From the NCBI GenBank assembly GCA_016188005.1, contig JACPIQ010000083.1, forward strand, positions 1 through 64,000: a stretch of 64,000 nt of DNA. Reading direction: 5' to 3'. Below, one piece after another: positions 52,021 through 60,406 of this stretch; within the stretch, counting starts at the first letter, position 1; the number at the start of each line of letters is the position of its first letter. This stretch comes from Candidatus Rokuibacteriota bacterium. Its GTDB lineage: Bacteria; Methylomirabilota; Methylomirabilia; Rokubacteriales; CSP1-6. The notes below the pieces were generated by a model. It saw only the letters and a list, made by a program, of their open reading frames with translations. It was not told the origin of the DNA and did not search any database. Made by a program: the position numbers and the translations under genes.

Positions 52021-54045
52021 TCAATGGGAATGATCGGTGGCTCCCTTGACGTCGGTGACCAGCGATTCGTGCAATGCGCCGAACTCCCCCGCTGCCCGCG
52101 CGCGAGCCCGGCGCCTCCGCACCAGCTGGACCGCGATCACCACCGCCAACGTGCCGGCGCCGAACGGGACCGTCGTGGCGGTGGGTCTCGTGAGAAGCAG
52201 CGCCGCACCGACCAGGAGGCCGCGCTCGAGCCAGGTCGCCCTGGTGAGCAGCCAGCCCTGGAAGGCCGCGGCAAGCGCGCCCGTCCCGAGGATCGCCGTG
52301 GTCGACACGAAGGCGACCTGGAGCAGCTCGCCCCTGAGCAGCAGCTCCGGGGCGTACACGAACATGTACGGGATCAGGAAGGCCGCGATCCCGATGCGGC
52401 AGGCCTCCCATCCCGTCTTCTGCATGCTCGCGCCCGCGATGCCTGCGGCCGCGAACGCCGCCATCGCGACCGGAGGCGTGATCCCGGAGATCGAGCTGAA
52501 GTAGAAGGCGAACATGTGCGCGCCCATGAGGGGCGCGCCGAGCTGGACGAGCGCCGGAACGACCAGCGTGGCGAGGATGATGTAGTCGGCGGTGGTCGTC
52601 AGCCCGAGCCCGAGGATGAACGAGGCGATCATCGTGAGGAACAGCGCGAACCAGAGCTGTCCGCCGGCGGCGTTGATCAGGAGCGTCGACAGGCGATCGC
52701 CCACGCCCGAGGCCGTCATCGCGCCGATGAAGATGCCCGCGCCCGCGCATGCCGTCGACACCGGCACGGCCAGCTTCGCGCCGTCGATGAGCACCCCGAG
52801 CAGCCGCCGGGGCTCCATCCGCGAACTCGGCCGCACGAAGCTCACGACGAACGCGGCGATCACGCTCCAGAATCCCGCGCGGATCACCGACGAGCCGTTC
52901 GCGAGCAGGCCGACCAGCACGAGCAGGGGCACGACGAGGTACCCCTCGTGCCGGAGCACGTGGAGCACCCGCGGCACCGCGTTCCGGTCGAGGCCGCGGA
53001 GATCGTGCTTGCACGCCTCGAAGTGCACCATGAGCAGCAGTGACACGTAGTAGAGGGTGGCGGGGATCGCCGCCGCGAGCGCGACGGTCGCGTAACTCAC
53101 GCCGATGAGCTCGGCCATCACGAAGGCCGTGGCACCCATGACCGGCGGCATGATCTGGCCGCCCGAGGAGGCGACGGCCTCGATGGCGCCGGCGACGTAG
53201 GGCCGGTAGCCGATCTTCTTCATCAGCGGGATCGTGAAGGTCCCCACGCCGACGACGTTCGCGACGCTGCTGCCCGAGATCGTGCCGAAGAGGCCGCTCG
53301 CCATCACCGCGGCCTTCGCGGGGCCGCCGGTCTGCCGCCCGAACATCGCCATCGCGATGTCGATGAAGAATTTCCCGGTCCCGCACCGCATGAGGAACAC
53401 GGCGAGGATGATGTAGAGCGTGAGGTAGTCGGCCATGACCATGATGGGCAGTCCGAAGATGCCCATCGAGAGGACGACCTCGATCTTCAGCAGCCCGTCC
53501 CACGGGGTCGGCGGCCCGTAGAAGATGAACGGGAAATGGTCGGCGAACAACGCGTGGACGAGGAAGAACACCACGACCAGGACGAGCACGATGCCGTCCG
53601 TGCGCCGGACCGCTTCGAGCACCAGCGCCATCAGCACGAGCGCCATCACGACGTCGAACGCGCTGAGGGGTTCCCACTCCTTCGAGAGAAAGGCGTCGAC
53701 GTCGTGCAGCACCCACACCGTGACGGTGGCCACCGCCGCGAGCACGGCGCCGTCGACGGCACGCGCGGCCGCCACGGTGAACCGCCCCTTCGCGCGGAGT
53801 GGGAACACGAGGAACACGAGGAACAGCATCAGGGAGACGTGGACCATGCGGTGCGTCATCGCCTGAGGCTGCGCGAAGTACCCCATGAGGAGGTGATAGA
53901 CACTGAAGACCAGCGCGGTGAGCGCGACGAGGAACGCGATGCCACGAGCCGACCACGGCCGGGACCGATCGAGGAAGTCGTCGAGCGAGCTGCGCCGGCT
54001 GGCGCCGGCAGACGTCTCGAGGTCGAGCGGCGTGTCGGAATCCAT
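52021..54045 (-). CDS. TRAP transporter fused permease (DctQM type, TAXI family)
   Basis: A 674-residue membrane protein combining the small (DctQ-like, about residues 30-190) and large (DctM-like, rest) permease subunits, with roughly 16 or more hydrophobic helices. GLFGTISGSSVANVVGVGTFTIPLMKK-type and GGQIMPPVMGATAFVMAE segments are diagnostic of TAXI-associated fused permeases. It imports an organic acid using a sodium or proton gradient. It starts three bases after the TAXI binding-protein stop. Confidence 0.95.
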   Translation of the reverse strand: MDSDTPLDLETSAGASRRSSLDDFLDRSRPWSARGIAFLVALTALVFSVYHLLMGYFAQPQAMTHRMVHVSLMLFLVFLVFPLRAKGRFTVAAARAVDGAVLAAVATVTVWVLHDVDAFLSKEWEPLSAFDVVMALVLMALVLEAVRRTDGIVLVLVVVFFLVHALFADHFPFIFYGPPTPWDGLLKIEVVLSMGIFGLPIMVMADYLTLYIILAVFLMRCGTGKFFIDIAMAMFGRQTGGPAKAAVMASGLFGTISGSSVANVVGVGTFTIPLMKKIGYRPYVAGAIEAVASSGGQIMPPVMGATAFVMAELIGVSYATVALAAAIPATLYYVSLLLMVHFEACKHDLRGLDRNAVPRVLHVLRHEGYLVVPLLVLVGLLANGSSVIRAGFWSVIAAFVVSFVRPSSRMEPRRLLGVLIDGAKLAVPVSTACAGAGIFIGAMTASGVGDRLSTLLINAAGGQLWFALFLTMIASFILGLGLTTTADYIILATLVVPALVQLGAPLMGAHMFAFYFSSISGITPPVAMAAFAAAGIAGASMQKTGWEACRIGIAAFLIPYMFVYAPELLLRGELLQVAFVSTTAILGTGALAAAFQGWLLTRATWLERGLLVGAALLLTRPTATTVPFGAGTLAVVIAVQLVRRRRARARAAGEFGALHESLVTDVKGATDHSH

Positions 54046-54048
54046 CGC

Positions 54049-55038
54049 CTACGGTCCGACCCGGAGCCCTTTCGCTTGGTAGTAGCGGGCGGCGCCGGGA
54101 TGCACGGCAATCGTGTTGCCGCGGAGCGCCTGCTCGAACGTGATGGACTTCGCGAAGCCGCCGATCTTCTTGAACTCCTCGAGGTTGTCCCACAGCGCGG
54201 CGGTGATCCCCTCCGCCACGGCATCGGGCATGTTCGCCGGCACGATGAGGGCGGTGACGACGGAGAAGGTCCTGTAGTCCTCCTTCATCGCCTTGTAGGT
54301 GCCGGCCGGGATCACGTCGATCACGAGGCCCGGGATGCGGGTCGTGATCGCCTTCAGATACGCGTCGCCCAACGGGAGGAAGCGCAGGGTCATCCCCGTC
54401 TCCGCCTCGAGGATCCACGACGACGGTGCGCCGGTGTTCCGGTAGATCAGATCGATCTGGTTGTTCTTCATCATCTCGGCGGCCGGCCCGTCGCTGACGT
54501 AGTGGATGACGCCGCCGCGCTTCAAGAGATCCTCGACCGAGGAGCCGTAGATCTGGAGGCTCTGCTCGACGTGCCGGTACGTCTGGGAGCCCTTGCTGAT
54601 CCCCTGGACCCGCACGGGCTTGGTCGCGATGTCCTTGAACTCCTTGATCTGGCTCTCGGCGCGCACGAACGCGTGCGCGGGCACCGTGTGGATCGACGCG
54701 AGGAAGCGGACGTTCTTCGCTTCCTTGCCCTTCCACTGGCCGAGCCCATGGGCGACCTCGTGCACGACGTCGGCGGTGGTGATGCCGAGCTGCGCCCGGC
54801 TGTCGTTCACGTTGACGACGTTCGCCACCGTGGCGCCGGGGCTCGCGCTCGCCGTGACGCCCTTGACCGACCGGTTGATGAGCTCCGCCAGCTTGCTGCC
54901 CGTGATGCCCCAGCTGCCCTCGGGCGTGCCGCCCACGATGCGCACGAACTTGTAGTCCCCCTGCGCGGCGGCGCCGGACGCGAAGGCGCCGAGGACGAGC
55001 AGTGTCACGAGACCGACCCTGAGGATCCTGTCCATCAT
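54049..55038 (-). CDS. TAXI-family TRAP solute-binding protein
   Basis: A 329-residue periplasmic receptor. Signal peptide residues 1-25 (VGLVTLLVLGAFASGAAAQ). The mature start IVGGTPEGSWGITGSKLAELI is the TAXI signature. Later segments such as LGITTADVVHEVAHG and YVSDGPAAEMMKNNQIDL shape the ligand cleft. Known TAXI ligands include glutamate, 2-oxoglutarate and other carboxylates. It overlaps the small membrane-protein gene by four bases (ATGA). Confidence 0.94.
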   Translation of the reverse strand: MMDRILRVGLVTLLVLGAFASGAAAQGDYKFVRIVGGTPEGSWGITGSKLAELINRSVKGVTASASPGATVANVVNVNDSRAQLGITTADVVHEVAHGLGQWKGKEAKNVRFLASIHTVPAHAFVRAESQIKEFKDIATKPVRVQGISKGSQTYRHVEQSLQIYGSSVEDLLKRGGVIHYVSDGPAAEMMKNNQIDLIYRNTGAPSSWILEAETGMTLRFLPLGDAYLKAITTRIPGLVIDVIPAGTYKAMKEDYRTFSVVTALIVPANMPDAVAEGITAALWDNLEEFKKIGGFAKSITFEQALRGNTIAVHPGAARYYQAKGLRVGP

Positions 55039-55280
55039 TCTCTCCCTCTCCCGCGCGCGCCCTCGCCGTGTCCGGCGCCCGCGCGCCCTCGCGTTTCTCC
55101 GGGGGGCGGGGCACCCCGGGTGGACACCGCGAAGACGACCAGCACCGCGACGATGAGCGCGACCAGGAGCGCCGCGAACAGATGAAACCGCATGAGCTGG
55201 AGGTTCCGCATCCCCATGACGGTGAGGGCCACGAACAGCGCGACGAGCGCCGCCGCCTGGATCTTACCGGCGTGCCGCAC
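55035..55280 (-). CDS. Small two-helix membrane protein, function unknown
   Basis: An 81-residue protein with two hydrophobic helices (about 7-24 and 32-52: FHLFAALLVALIVAVLVVF) and a Gly/Arg-rich tail. It overlaps both neighbours: 17 bases with the B12-binding protein gene and four with the TAXI gene. Its place just before a transporter suggests an accessory membrane role. I recognise no family. The low-complexity tail and heavy overlap leave some doubt that it is translated. Confidence 0.5.
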   Translation of the reverse strand: MRHAGKIQAAALVALFVALTVMGMRNLQLMRFHLFAALLVALIVAVLVVFAVSTRGAPPPGETRGRAGAGHGEGARGRGRE

Positions 55281-55716
55281 CGGCTCGCCGCTCCGCCACC
55301 GCCTCGCGCAGGAACGTGACGACCGTGTCCGTGCGCGTATCGACGTCGAAGATCTCCCGCACGCCGAGCGCCTTGAGCGCCGCGACCTCGCGCTCGTCGG
55401 GGATGAAGCCGCCGGCGACGACGAGGATGTCGTCCGCGACGTGCTGCTCCCGGAGGAGCTCCATGATCCGCGACAGCGCCCCCATGTGACCGCCGGACAG
55501 GATGCTGACGCCGATCGCGTCGACGTCCTCCTGGACCGCGATCGCGACGATCTGCTCGCAGGTCTGGTGGAGCCCGGTGTAGAGCGCCTCGAACCCGGCG
55601 TCGCGCAGCGCGCGCGCGATGACCTTGACGCCCCGGTCGTGGCCGTCCAGGCCGGGCTTGGCGAGGAGCACGCGAATCGGTTTCGAGCCGCCGTCTGTGT
55701 GCGCCATCCTCATCAT
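55264..55716 (-). CDS. B12-binding small subunit of an acyl-CoA mutase
   Basis: A 150-residue cobalamin-binding protein. The base-off/His-on motif DxHxxG is DGHDRG (Asp24, His26, Gly29), followed by SILSGGHMGAL and the VVAGG turn. It should pair with the large subunit encoded 8.5 kb downstream at 45104-46789; both are on the same strand with small gaps between. The start codon overlaps the acyl-CoA dehydrogenase stop (ATGA). Split mutases usually have adjacent genes, so the distance is unusual. Confidence 0.93.
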   Translation of the reverse strand: MMRMAHTDGGSKPIRVLLAKPGLDGHDRGVKVIARALRDAGFEALYTGLHQTCEQIVAIAVQEDVDAIGVSILSGGHMGALSRIMELLREQHVADDILVVAGGFIPDEREVAALKALGVREIFDVDTRTDTVVTFLREAVAERRAGAARR

Positions 55717-56888
55717 TCCTCCAGCAAGCCGCGCGCGATGATCACGCGCTGGATCTCCGAAGTGCCCTCGACGATCCGCCAGAGCCGCACCTCGCGGTAC
55801 ATGCGCTCGATCGGCAGCTCGCTCATGTACCCCATGCCCCCGTGGATCTGGACGGCGCGATCCGCGACCCGCCCGACCATCTCCGCGCAGAAGAGCTTCA
55901 CCATCGAGGCGTCGCGTCTGACGTCACGCCCCTGCTCGAGCTCGCGCGCCACCGAGTAGAGGAGCGCGCGGCCGGCGGCCATCTCAGTCGCCGAATCGGC
56001 GAGCATCCACTGGATCCCCTGATTCCGCCCGATCGGCCTGCCGAACTGGACACGCTCCTTCGCGTAGGCGACGCTCATCTCGAGGAGCCGCCGGGCCGTC
56101 CCCACGCACTTGGCCGCGACGTTCAGCCGTCCCTGGGCCAGCGTGCTCATCGCCACCGCGAACCCGCCGCCCACCTTGCCGATCACGTTCGCGGCCGGGA
56201 TCCGACAGTCCTCGAACACGAGCTCGCCGGCGGGCACGACGTCCGTCCCCATCGTCCTGTGAGGCGGACCGATGACGAACCCCGGCGTCCCGCGCTCCAC
56301 GAGGAACGCGGTGATCCCCTTGCGCCGCGGCGTCGCCGTCCGATCGGTCACCGCCATCACGGTGAAGAGGCCGGCCACGGTGGCGCGCGAGATGAAGTGC
56401 TTGCGCCCGTTCAGGACGAAGCCGCCGTCGACCGCTGCCGCGCTGGTCTCGATCGCCTCGGCGTCCGAGCCCGCCGGGGGTTCCGAGTTGGCGAAGGCCG
56501 CGATCAGCTCGCCGCGCGCCATCGGGCGGAGGTATCTCGCTTTCTGCTCCTCGGTGCCGAAGTGCACGAGCGCGTGGCCGCCGATCCCGTTGTTGCCGGC
56601 GATGAGCGTCCCGAAGGCCGAGTGGGTCTGTCCCATTTCCTCCTGGAGCAGGCAGTAGGGGACGACGCCGAGCCCGGCGCCGCCGTACTCGACCGGGATC
56701 GTGAGGCCGAAGTAGCCGCCCTTCCGCAGCATTTCGATGACGCGCTCGGGAATCTCGCCCGTCCGCTCGATCGACCCGACCGCGGGCTCGAGCTCGCGCT
56801 GGACAAACTGCCGGACGCTGCTCACGAGGAGCTCGAATTCGTCCGGAATCTCCCACCTCATGAGACCCTCCGCACAGTCGTGCGGCAA
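55713..56888 (-). CDS. Acyl-CoA dehydrogenase (first gene of the cluster)
   Basis: A 391-residue FAD enzyme that introduces an alpha-beta double bond into an acyl-CoA. FVQRELEPAVGSIERTGEIP at the N-terminus, IPVEYGGAGLGVVPYCLLQEE, GRKHFISRATVAGLFTVMAV, and VQFGRPIGRNQGIQWMLAD are typical. The catalytic Glu of the short/medium-chain type is present in RIVEGTSEIQRVII, unlike the second dehydrogenase in this cluster. It heads the run of overlapping genes; the promoter should lie in the 457 bases upstream. Confidence 0.95.
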   Translation of the reverse strand: MPHDCAEGLMRWEIPDEFELLVSSVRQFVQRELEPAVGSIERTGEIPERVIEMLRKGGYFGLTIPVEYGGAGLGVVPYCLLQEEMGQTHSAFGTLIAGNNGIGGHALVHFGTEEQKARYLRPMARGELIAAFANSEPPAGSDAEAIETSAAAVDGGFVLNGRKHFISRATVAGLFTVMAVTDRTATPRRKGITAFLVERGTPGFVIGPPHRTMGTDVVPAGELVFEDCRIPAANVIGKVGGGFAVAMSTLAQGRLNVAAKCVGTARRLLEMSVAYAKERVQFGRPIGRNQGIQWMLADSATEMAAGRALLYSVARELEQGRDVRRDASMVKLFCAEMVGRVADRAVQIHGGMGYMSELPIERMYREVRLWRIVEGTSEIQRVIIARGLLEE

Positions 56889-57345
56889 GCTGGGTGCGTC
56901 ACGTCGAGATCGTGCTCTCGGACCGGTAGCGGTCGCCGGGACCTAGGAGGACACCGCGAACTCGACCTGCCTGCCGTCGGCCGGGACGTACGTGCGCGTC
57001 ATCTGATGAATCCGCGGGGAACCCACGGCCACGCGGAGCGCCTGGCAAGCCCGCTCAGCGAGCAGCGACGGATTCGCACGGACCGGACAAGGACGACAAG
57101 GCCGGCAGTGTGCGTCTTCACAGGCGCCTACATACACGGGCACGAGTCCAACACAGCCGGCATCGGACTGTCAAGGGCCTACGTGGTGACGTGCTGGGTC
57201 CGGTCTTCCTTCCAGGTGGTGCGGTAGAGGAACTCGAGCAGCACGAGCCTCACTCTCCGCCCACCGTCGTCATGTGTGTTACGCTTCGCACGCTTGCCGG
57301 GCGACCGGCCACACCACGACACGAGGTACAGAGGACGAACACGAC
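56889..57345. other. Divergent intergenic region
   Basis: This stretch separates the minus-strand catabolic cluster from the deacetylase-like gene. It must hold promoters for both. I could not pick out a convincing -35/-10 pair, sigma-54 site or strong palindrome. A 66-codon minus frame (56943-57143) lacks codon bias and family likeness and was not called. Confidence 0.5.
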
Positions 57346-58239
57346 ATGCTGCCGACGCACGGGCGCTACGAGTACTCGAACATCACGAGGCGGCCTGACT
57401 ATTCCTGGCCCGGCGGACACCGGCTGGCCGTCTACGTCGCGCTGAACATCGAGGCCTTCGGCTTCGGGATCGGCAAGGGCGCGGCCATCGCCCCTCCGGA
57501 CCAAGCGCAGAGCCACAGCGTCTACAGCTGGCGGGACTACGGCAACCGCGTGGGCATCTGGCGTCTGTTCGAGCTGCTCGACACGCTCGGGATCCCGGCC
57601 GAGGCCCAGATGAACACTGCGATCTACGAGATGGCGCCGGACATCCCCGAGCGGCTGCGGGCGCGGGGCGACGAGATCCTCGGTCACGGCGTGACCAACT
57701 CCGAGGAACAGGGGCATCTCGGCGAGGATCAGGAGCGCGCGTTGATCGAGGGGGTCACGGCCACGATCGCGCGGCACGAAGGGGCCCGGCCCATCGGCTG
57801 GATGAGCCCCTGGCTCTCGAACAGCGCGGCCACGATGGACCTGTTGCAGGAGGCCGGCTACCGCTACGTGATGGACTGGACGATGGACGATCAGCCCATC
57901 TGGATCCGCACGCGTAAGGGCCGGATCCTCGCCATGCCGTATCCGATCGAGGTGAACGACACGCGCGGGATCGTCTGGTACCGCTACACCGCGGACGAGT
58001 TCGCCGACATGATCGTCGACCAGTTCGACGAGATGCTGGGACAGTCGGCGCGCCAGCCGCTCGTCTGCCCGGTCTCGCTCCACCCGTTCGTCATCGGTCG
58101 CCCGTATCGCATCCGCCGGCTGCGCCGGGCCCTGCAGCACATCCTCGAGCACCGGGATCAGGTCTGGCTGACGCGCCCACGCGACATCTGTGCGCACATC
58201 GAGTCGCTGCCGGCCGGCACGGTCCCCGGCAGCCGCTGA
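57346..58239 (+). CDS. Polysaccharide deacetylase-fold (PuuE/allantoinase-like) protein
   Basis: A 297-residue NodB-fold hydrolase of the PuuE-like branch, which includes uric-acid-pathway allantoinases and other amide hydrolases as well as sugar deacetylases. WPGGHRLAVYVALNIEAFGFG, then WRLFELLDTLGIPAEAQMN, GDEILGHGVTNSEEQ, and PIGWMSPWLSNSAAT match. The His and Asp of the classical metal site are partly replaced (GHGVTN for the usual HGxxH/HS), so catalysis is not certain. ATG at 57346 was chosen for the conserved LPTHGRYEYSNI start. Confidence 0.85.
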   Translation: MLPTHGRYEYSNITRRPDYSWPGGHRLAVYVALNIEAFGFGIGKGAAIAPPDQAQSHSVYSWRDYGNRVGIWRLFELLDTLGIPAEAQMNTAIYEMAPDIPERLRARGDEILGHGVTNSEEQGHLGEDQERALIEGVTATIARHEGARPIGWMSPWLSNSAATMDLLQEAGYRYVMDWTMDDQPIWIRTRKGRILAMPYPIEVNDTRGIVWYRYTADEFADMIVDQFDEMLGQSARQPLVCPVSLHPFVIGRPYRIRRLRRALQHILEHRDQVWLTRPRDICAHIESLPAGTVPGSR

Positions 58240-59006
58240 CATCGCACCGCGAGCCGACGCACCGCGGGGAGACCACCGTTTCCGTCGTCGAGAAGCGCAA
58301 GTTCCGCTGGTACCTCGGTTGCGTCGCCGCCTGGTTCACCAGCTTCGGGATCCAGACGATCGTCTTCCCGTGGCTCGTCGCCGTCGTCCTCAAGGAGCCA
58401 GCCCAGCGCGTGGGCATCGCCCAGATGGCGATGATGGCGCCCGCCATCGTCTTCATGCTGCTGGGCGGCGCCGTCGCGGATCGCGCCGACTGCAGGCGCC
58501 TCCTGCTTCGCTACCACCTCCTGGCCGCGCTCGCGCCCCTCGGGCTGGCGGGCATCGTCGCCGTCGGCGCGCTCGGCTATTCCGCGCTCCTCGGCTACGG
58601 GATCGTCATGGGCACGCTGGGCGCCTTCGTGGTGCCCGCGCGCGACGCGCTCCTCACGCGCGTGGTGCGCCAGGGCAGGGAGCGCGCCATCGCAGTGCCC
58701 TCTGCCGGCCAGTTCATCTGCCAGCTGGTCGGCATCGTCGTGGTGGGGTGGGCGGGATGGAGCGGCGCGCAAGCGCTCCTCGTGGGCCAGACCGTCATTC
58801 TCGCCGCCGGCGCGGCCGCAGTCTCACGCCTCGCGCCCGCGCCGTCCGCCGCCCCGCACCGGCACGACGAGAGCCGGCTTGCGGCGATGCGGGACGGCCT
58901 CCGCGAGGTGGCGCGCTCCCGTATCGGCTCTTCGACACTTGCGGGGTTCTTGGCGCTCGGCGTAGAGTTGGGTCTATGGGATTGTTCCGCGTACGGGGGC
59001 GCCTGA
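58236..59006 (+). pseudogene. Truncated MFS transporter
   Basis: The first half of an MFS permease with about six membrane helices: YLGCVAAWFTSFGIQTIVFPW, MAMMAPAIVFMLLGGAVADR, GYGIVMGTLGAFVVPARDALL. Similarity and third-position bias end near 58920; the remaining codons to TGA at 59004 are unlike coding sequence here and run into the next gene. The C-terminal six helices are missing. No ATG, GTG or TTG precedes the first helix; a CTG overlapping the preceding stop is the only near candidate. Confidence 0.7.
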
Positions 59007-59329
59007 CTGGACCCACGGGCCGCAGCGAAGACGCCGAGCTCCTCGTCGACACTGGAGCCACGCTGCTCGTGGTCCCGCGCGAGCTGGCCGAGCGGCTGCA
59101 ACTGGCGGTCCGGCGCTCCCAGCCGGTAGTGATCGCCGGGGGCCAGCGGGCCGAGTGGCCTGTGGCCGAAGTGAGCCTGTCCCTCAATGGCGCGGACGTC
59201 ACCACGCCTTGCTTCATCGCGCCCGCTGGTCCCGCGCTCCTGGGCGCTGTCGCGTTCGAGAGCCTCTTCCTGGCGGTGGACCCTGTCGCGAAGCGCCTGA
59301 TTCCCGTCGAGGGGTTCGTCGGCTGTTGA
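58976..59329 (+). CDS. Small clan AA (retropepsin-like) aspartic protease
   Basis: A 117-residue protein of the single-domain bacterial retropepsin-like type, which works as a dimer. The catalytic motif is LLVDTGATLLVV, and the later LLGAVAFESL is the family's hydrophobic-GxxxFE turn. Natural targets of these proteins are unknown. ATG at 58976 follows TAGAGT, a plausible -10 box, by nine bases. It lies inside the decayed end of the MFS gene, in another frame. Confidence 0.82.
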   Translation: MGLFRVRGRLTGPTGRSEDAELLVDTGATLLVVPRELAERLQLAVRRSQPVVIAGGQRAEWPVAEVSLSLNGADVTTPCFIAPAGPALLGAVAFESLFLAVDPVAKRLIPVEGFVGC

Positions 59330-59365
59330 CGTCGTAAGCCGCGACCCCCAGCTGCGGAGGCACAG

Positions 59366-59833
59366 ATGCCCACGACAGCGGAGAGGCTGGACAGGATGGG
59401 TCGGACGTGCGATGAGCTGGCAGCCGCCATCGCGGGCCCATCGGAATCGGGCCTCGACAGGCGACCGACGGCGACGGCATGGTCTGCGAAGGACGTTGTG
59501 TGCCACCTGCGGGACGTGGAAGAGTTCTATCTCGGCAGGATCCAGCTCATCCTCGCCAACCAGGAGCCGACGCTCGTCCTCCTCGATCCCGACCGGTGGG
59601 CAGAAGACCGGCAGTACTCACGGAACGACGCGCTGGAGGCCCTGCGCGCCTTCCGCGCGCGGCGAGATGAGACGCTGAAGTTCCTGGGCGCGCTCACCGT
59701 GGAACAGTGGGAGCGAGGCGCGACGCACCCGATCCGGGGCCGGATCACGATCCGCAACATCGTCCATAGCATGGCCCGGCACGACGACGTGCATCTCGAC
59801 CAGCTCAGGCGGGCGCTCGCCGGCTCTCCGTGA
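59366..59833 (+). CDS. DinB-superfamily protein
   Basis: A 155-residue four-helix DinB / maleylpyruvate-isomerase-like protein. The metal-binding His pattern is visible: WSAKDVVCHLRDVEEFY and the C-terminal ARHDDVHLDQL. Members are thiol-dependent transferases or metal-dependent hydrolases, often of unknown substrate. It follows the aspartic protease by 36 bases and may be co-transcribed. GCGGAGG stands upstream of the ATG. Confidence 0.88.
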   Translation: MPTTAERLDRMGRTCDELAAAIAGPSESGLDRRPTATAWSAKDVVCHLRDVEEFYLGRIQLILANQEPTLVLLDPDRWAEDRQYSRNDALEALRAFRARRDETLKFLGALTVEQWERGATHPIRGRITIRNIVHSMARHDDVHLDQLRRALAGSP

Positions 59834-59875
59834 CCGGAGCGGCCGGCGGGATGTCCTCAGCGCGGGCGGGTCGAG

Positions 59876-60406
59876 CTACGCTCCCGCCCTCGGGAGGACC
59901 CACAGGCCGGGCATGTAGCTCTGCTCGAAGGTCCCGTCGAGATGCCGGGAGACCACCGGGACGAGCTGCGGGCCGGGCTCGGCGGGGGTGATCCGGAGCG
60001 TGACCTCGAAGCGCACGATGTTGCGCTCCAGCAGCGTGTACTTCCGCCTCCCGGCCGAGAAGACGAAGCCCACCCACTCGGCCCCGGCAGGCGTCCCCAG
60101 GGTCTTGTGAAGATCGCTCACCAAGCTCGGGTCCGGGCGCAGGACGACTTCCCCGTCACCCACCCGTGCATATGCGAGCCGCTCGATCCGCTGGCCCTTC
60201 TTGATCAGGAGCCCGATCTTGTACCCGCGTTCATCCCACGTGACGAGGTGCGACTGAAGGTCGGCCTCGGTCGCCGCGGCGGGGCCAGCCAGAGCCCAGC
60301 AGACCCCTCCCTGCACCTCGAGCCCTGTCTTATCGTACGTCGAGCTGCGCTCGGGGTGGAACAGGTACCCGAGGTACATCTTCCGACGCAGGTCAGCGAT
60401 GCTCAT
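59876..60406 (-). CDS. Hypothetical protein coupled to a cyclase/AAA regulator
   Basis: A 176-residue protein I do not recognise. It has mixed alpha/beta composition, no signal peptide and no membrane helix. Conserved-looking stretches are LRRKMYLGYLFHPER at the N-terminus, AEWVGFVFSAGRRKYTLLERN, and GTFEQSYMPGLWVLPR at the C-terminus. The ATG overlaps the stop of the large regulator upstream (ATGA, 60403-60406), so it is translated with it and may be its partner. Codon bias supports a real gene. Confidence 0.7.
   Translation of the reverse strand: MSIADLRRKMYLGYLFHPERSSTYDKTGLEVQGGVCWALAGPAAATEADLQSHLVTWDERGYKIGLLIKKGQRIERLAYARVGDGEVVLRPDPSLVSDLHKTLGTPAGAEWVGFVFSAGRRKYTLLERNIVRFEVTLRITPAEPGPQLVPVVSRHLDGTFEQSYMPGLWVLPRAGA

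Noticed and set aside
45104-56888. Cobalamin riboswitch for the B12 mutase cluster
   Set aside because: I looked for the conserved B12-box-like leader upstream of 56888 and 46789 and saw nothing convincing; a covariance-model search would be decisive.
56943-57143. 66-codon minus frame between divergent genes
   Set aside because: Cys-rich by chance, without Shine-Dalgarno or codon bias.
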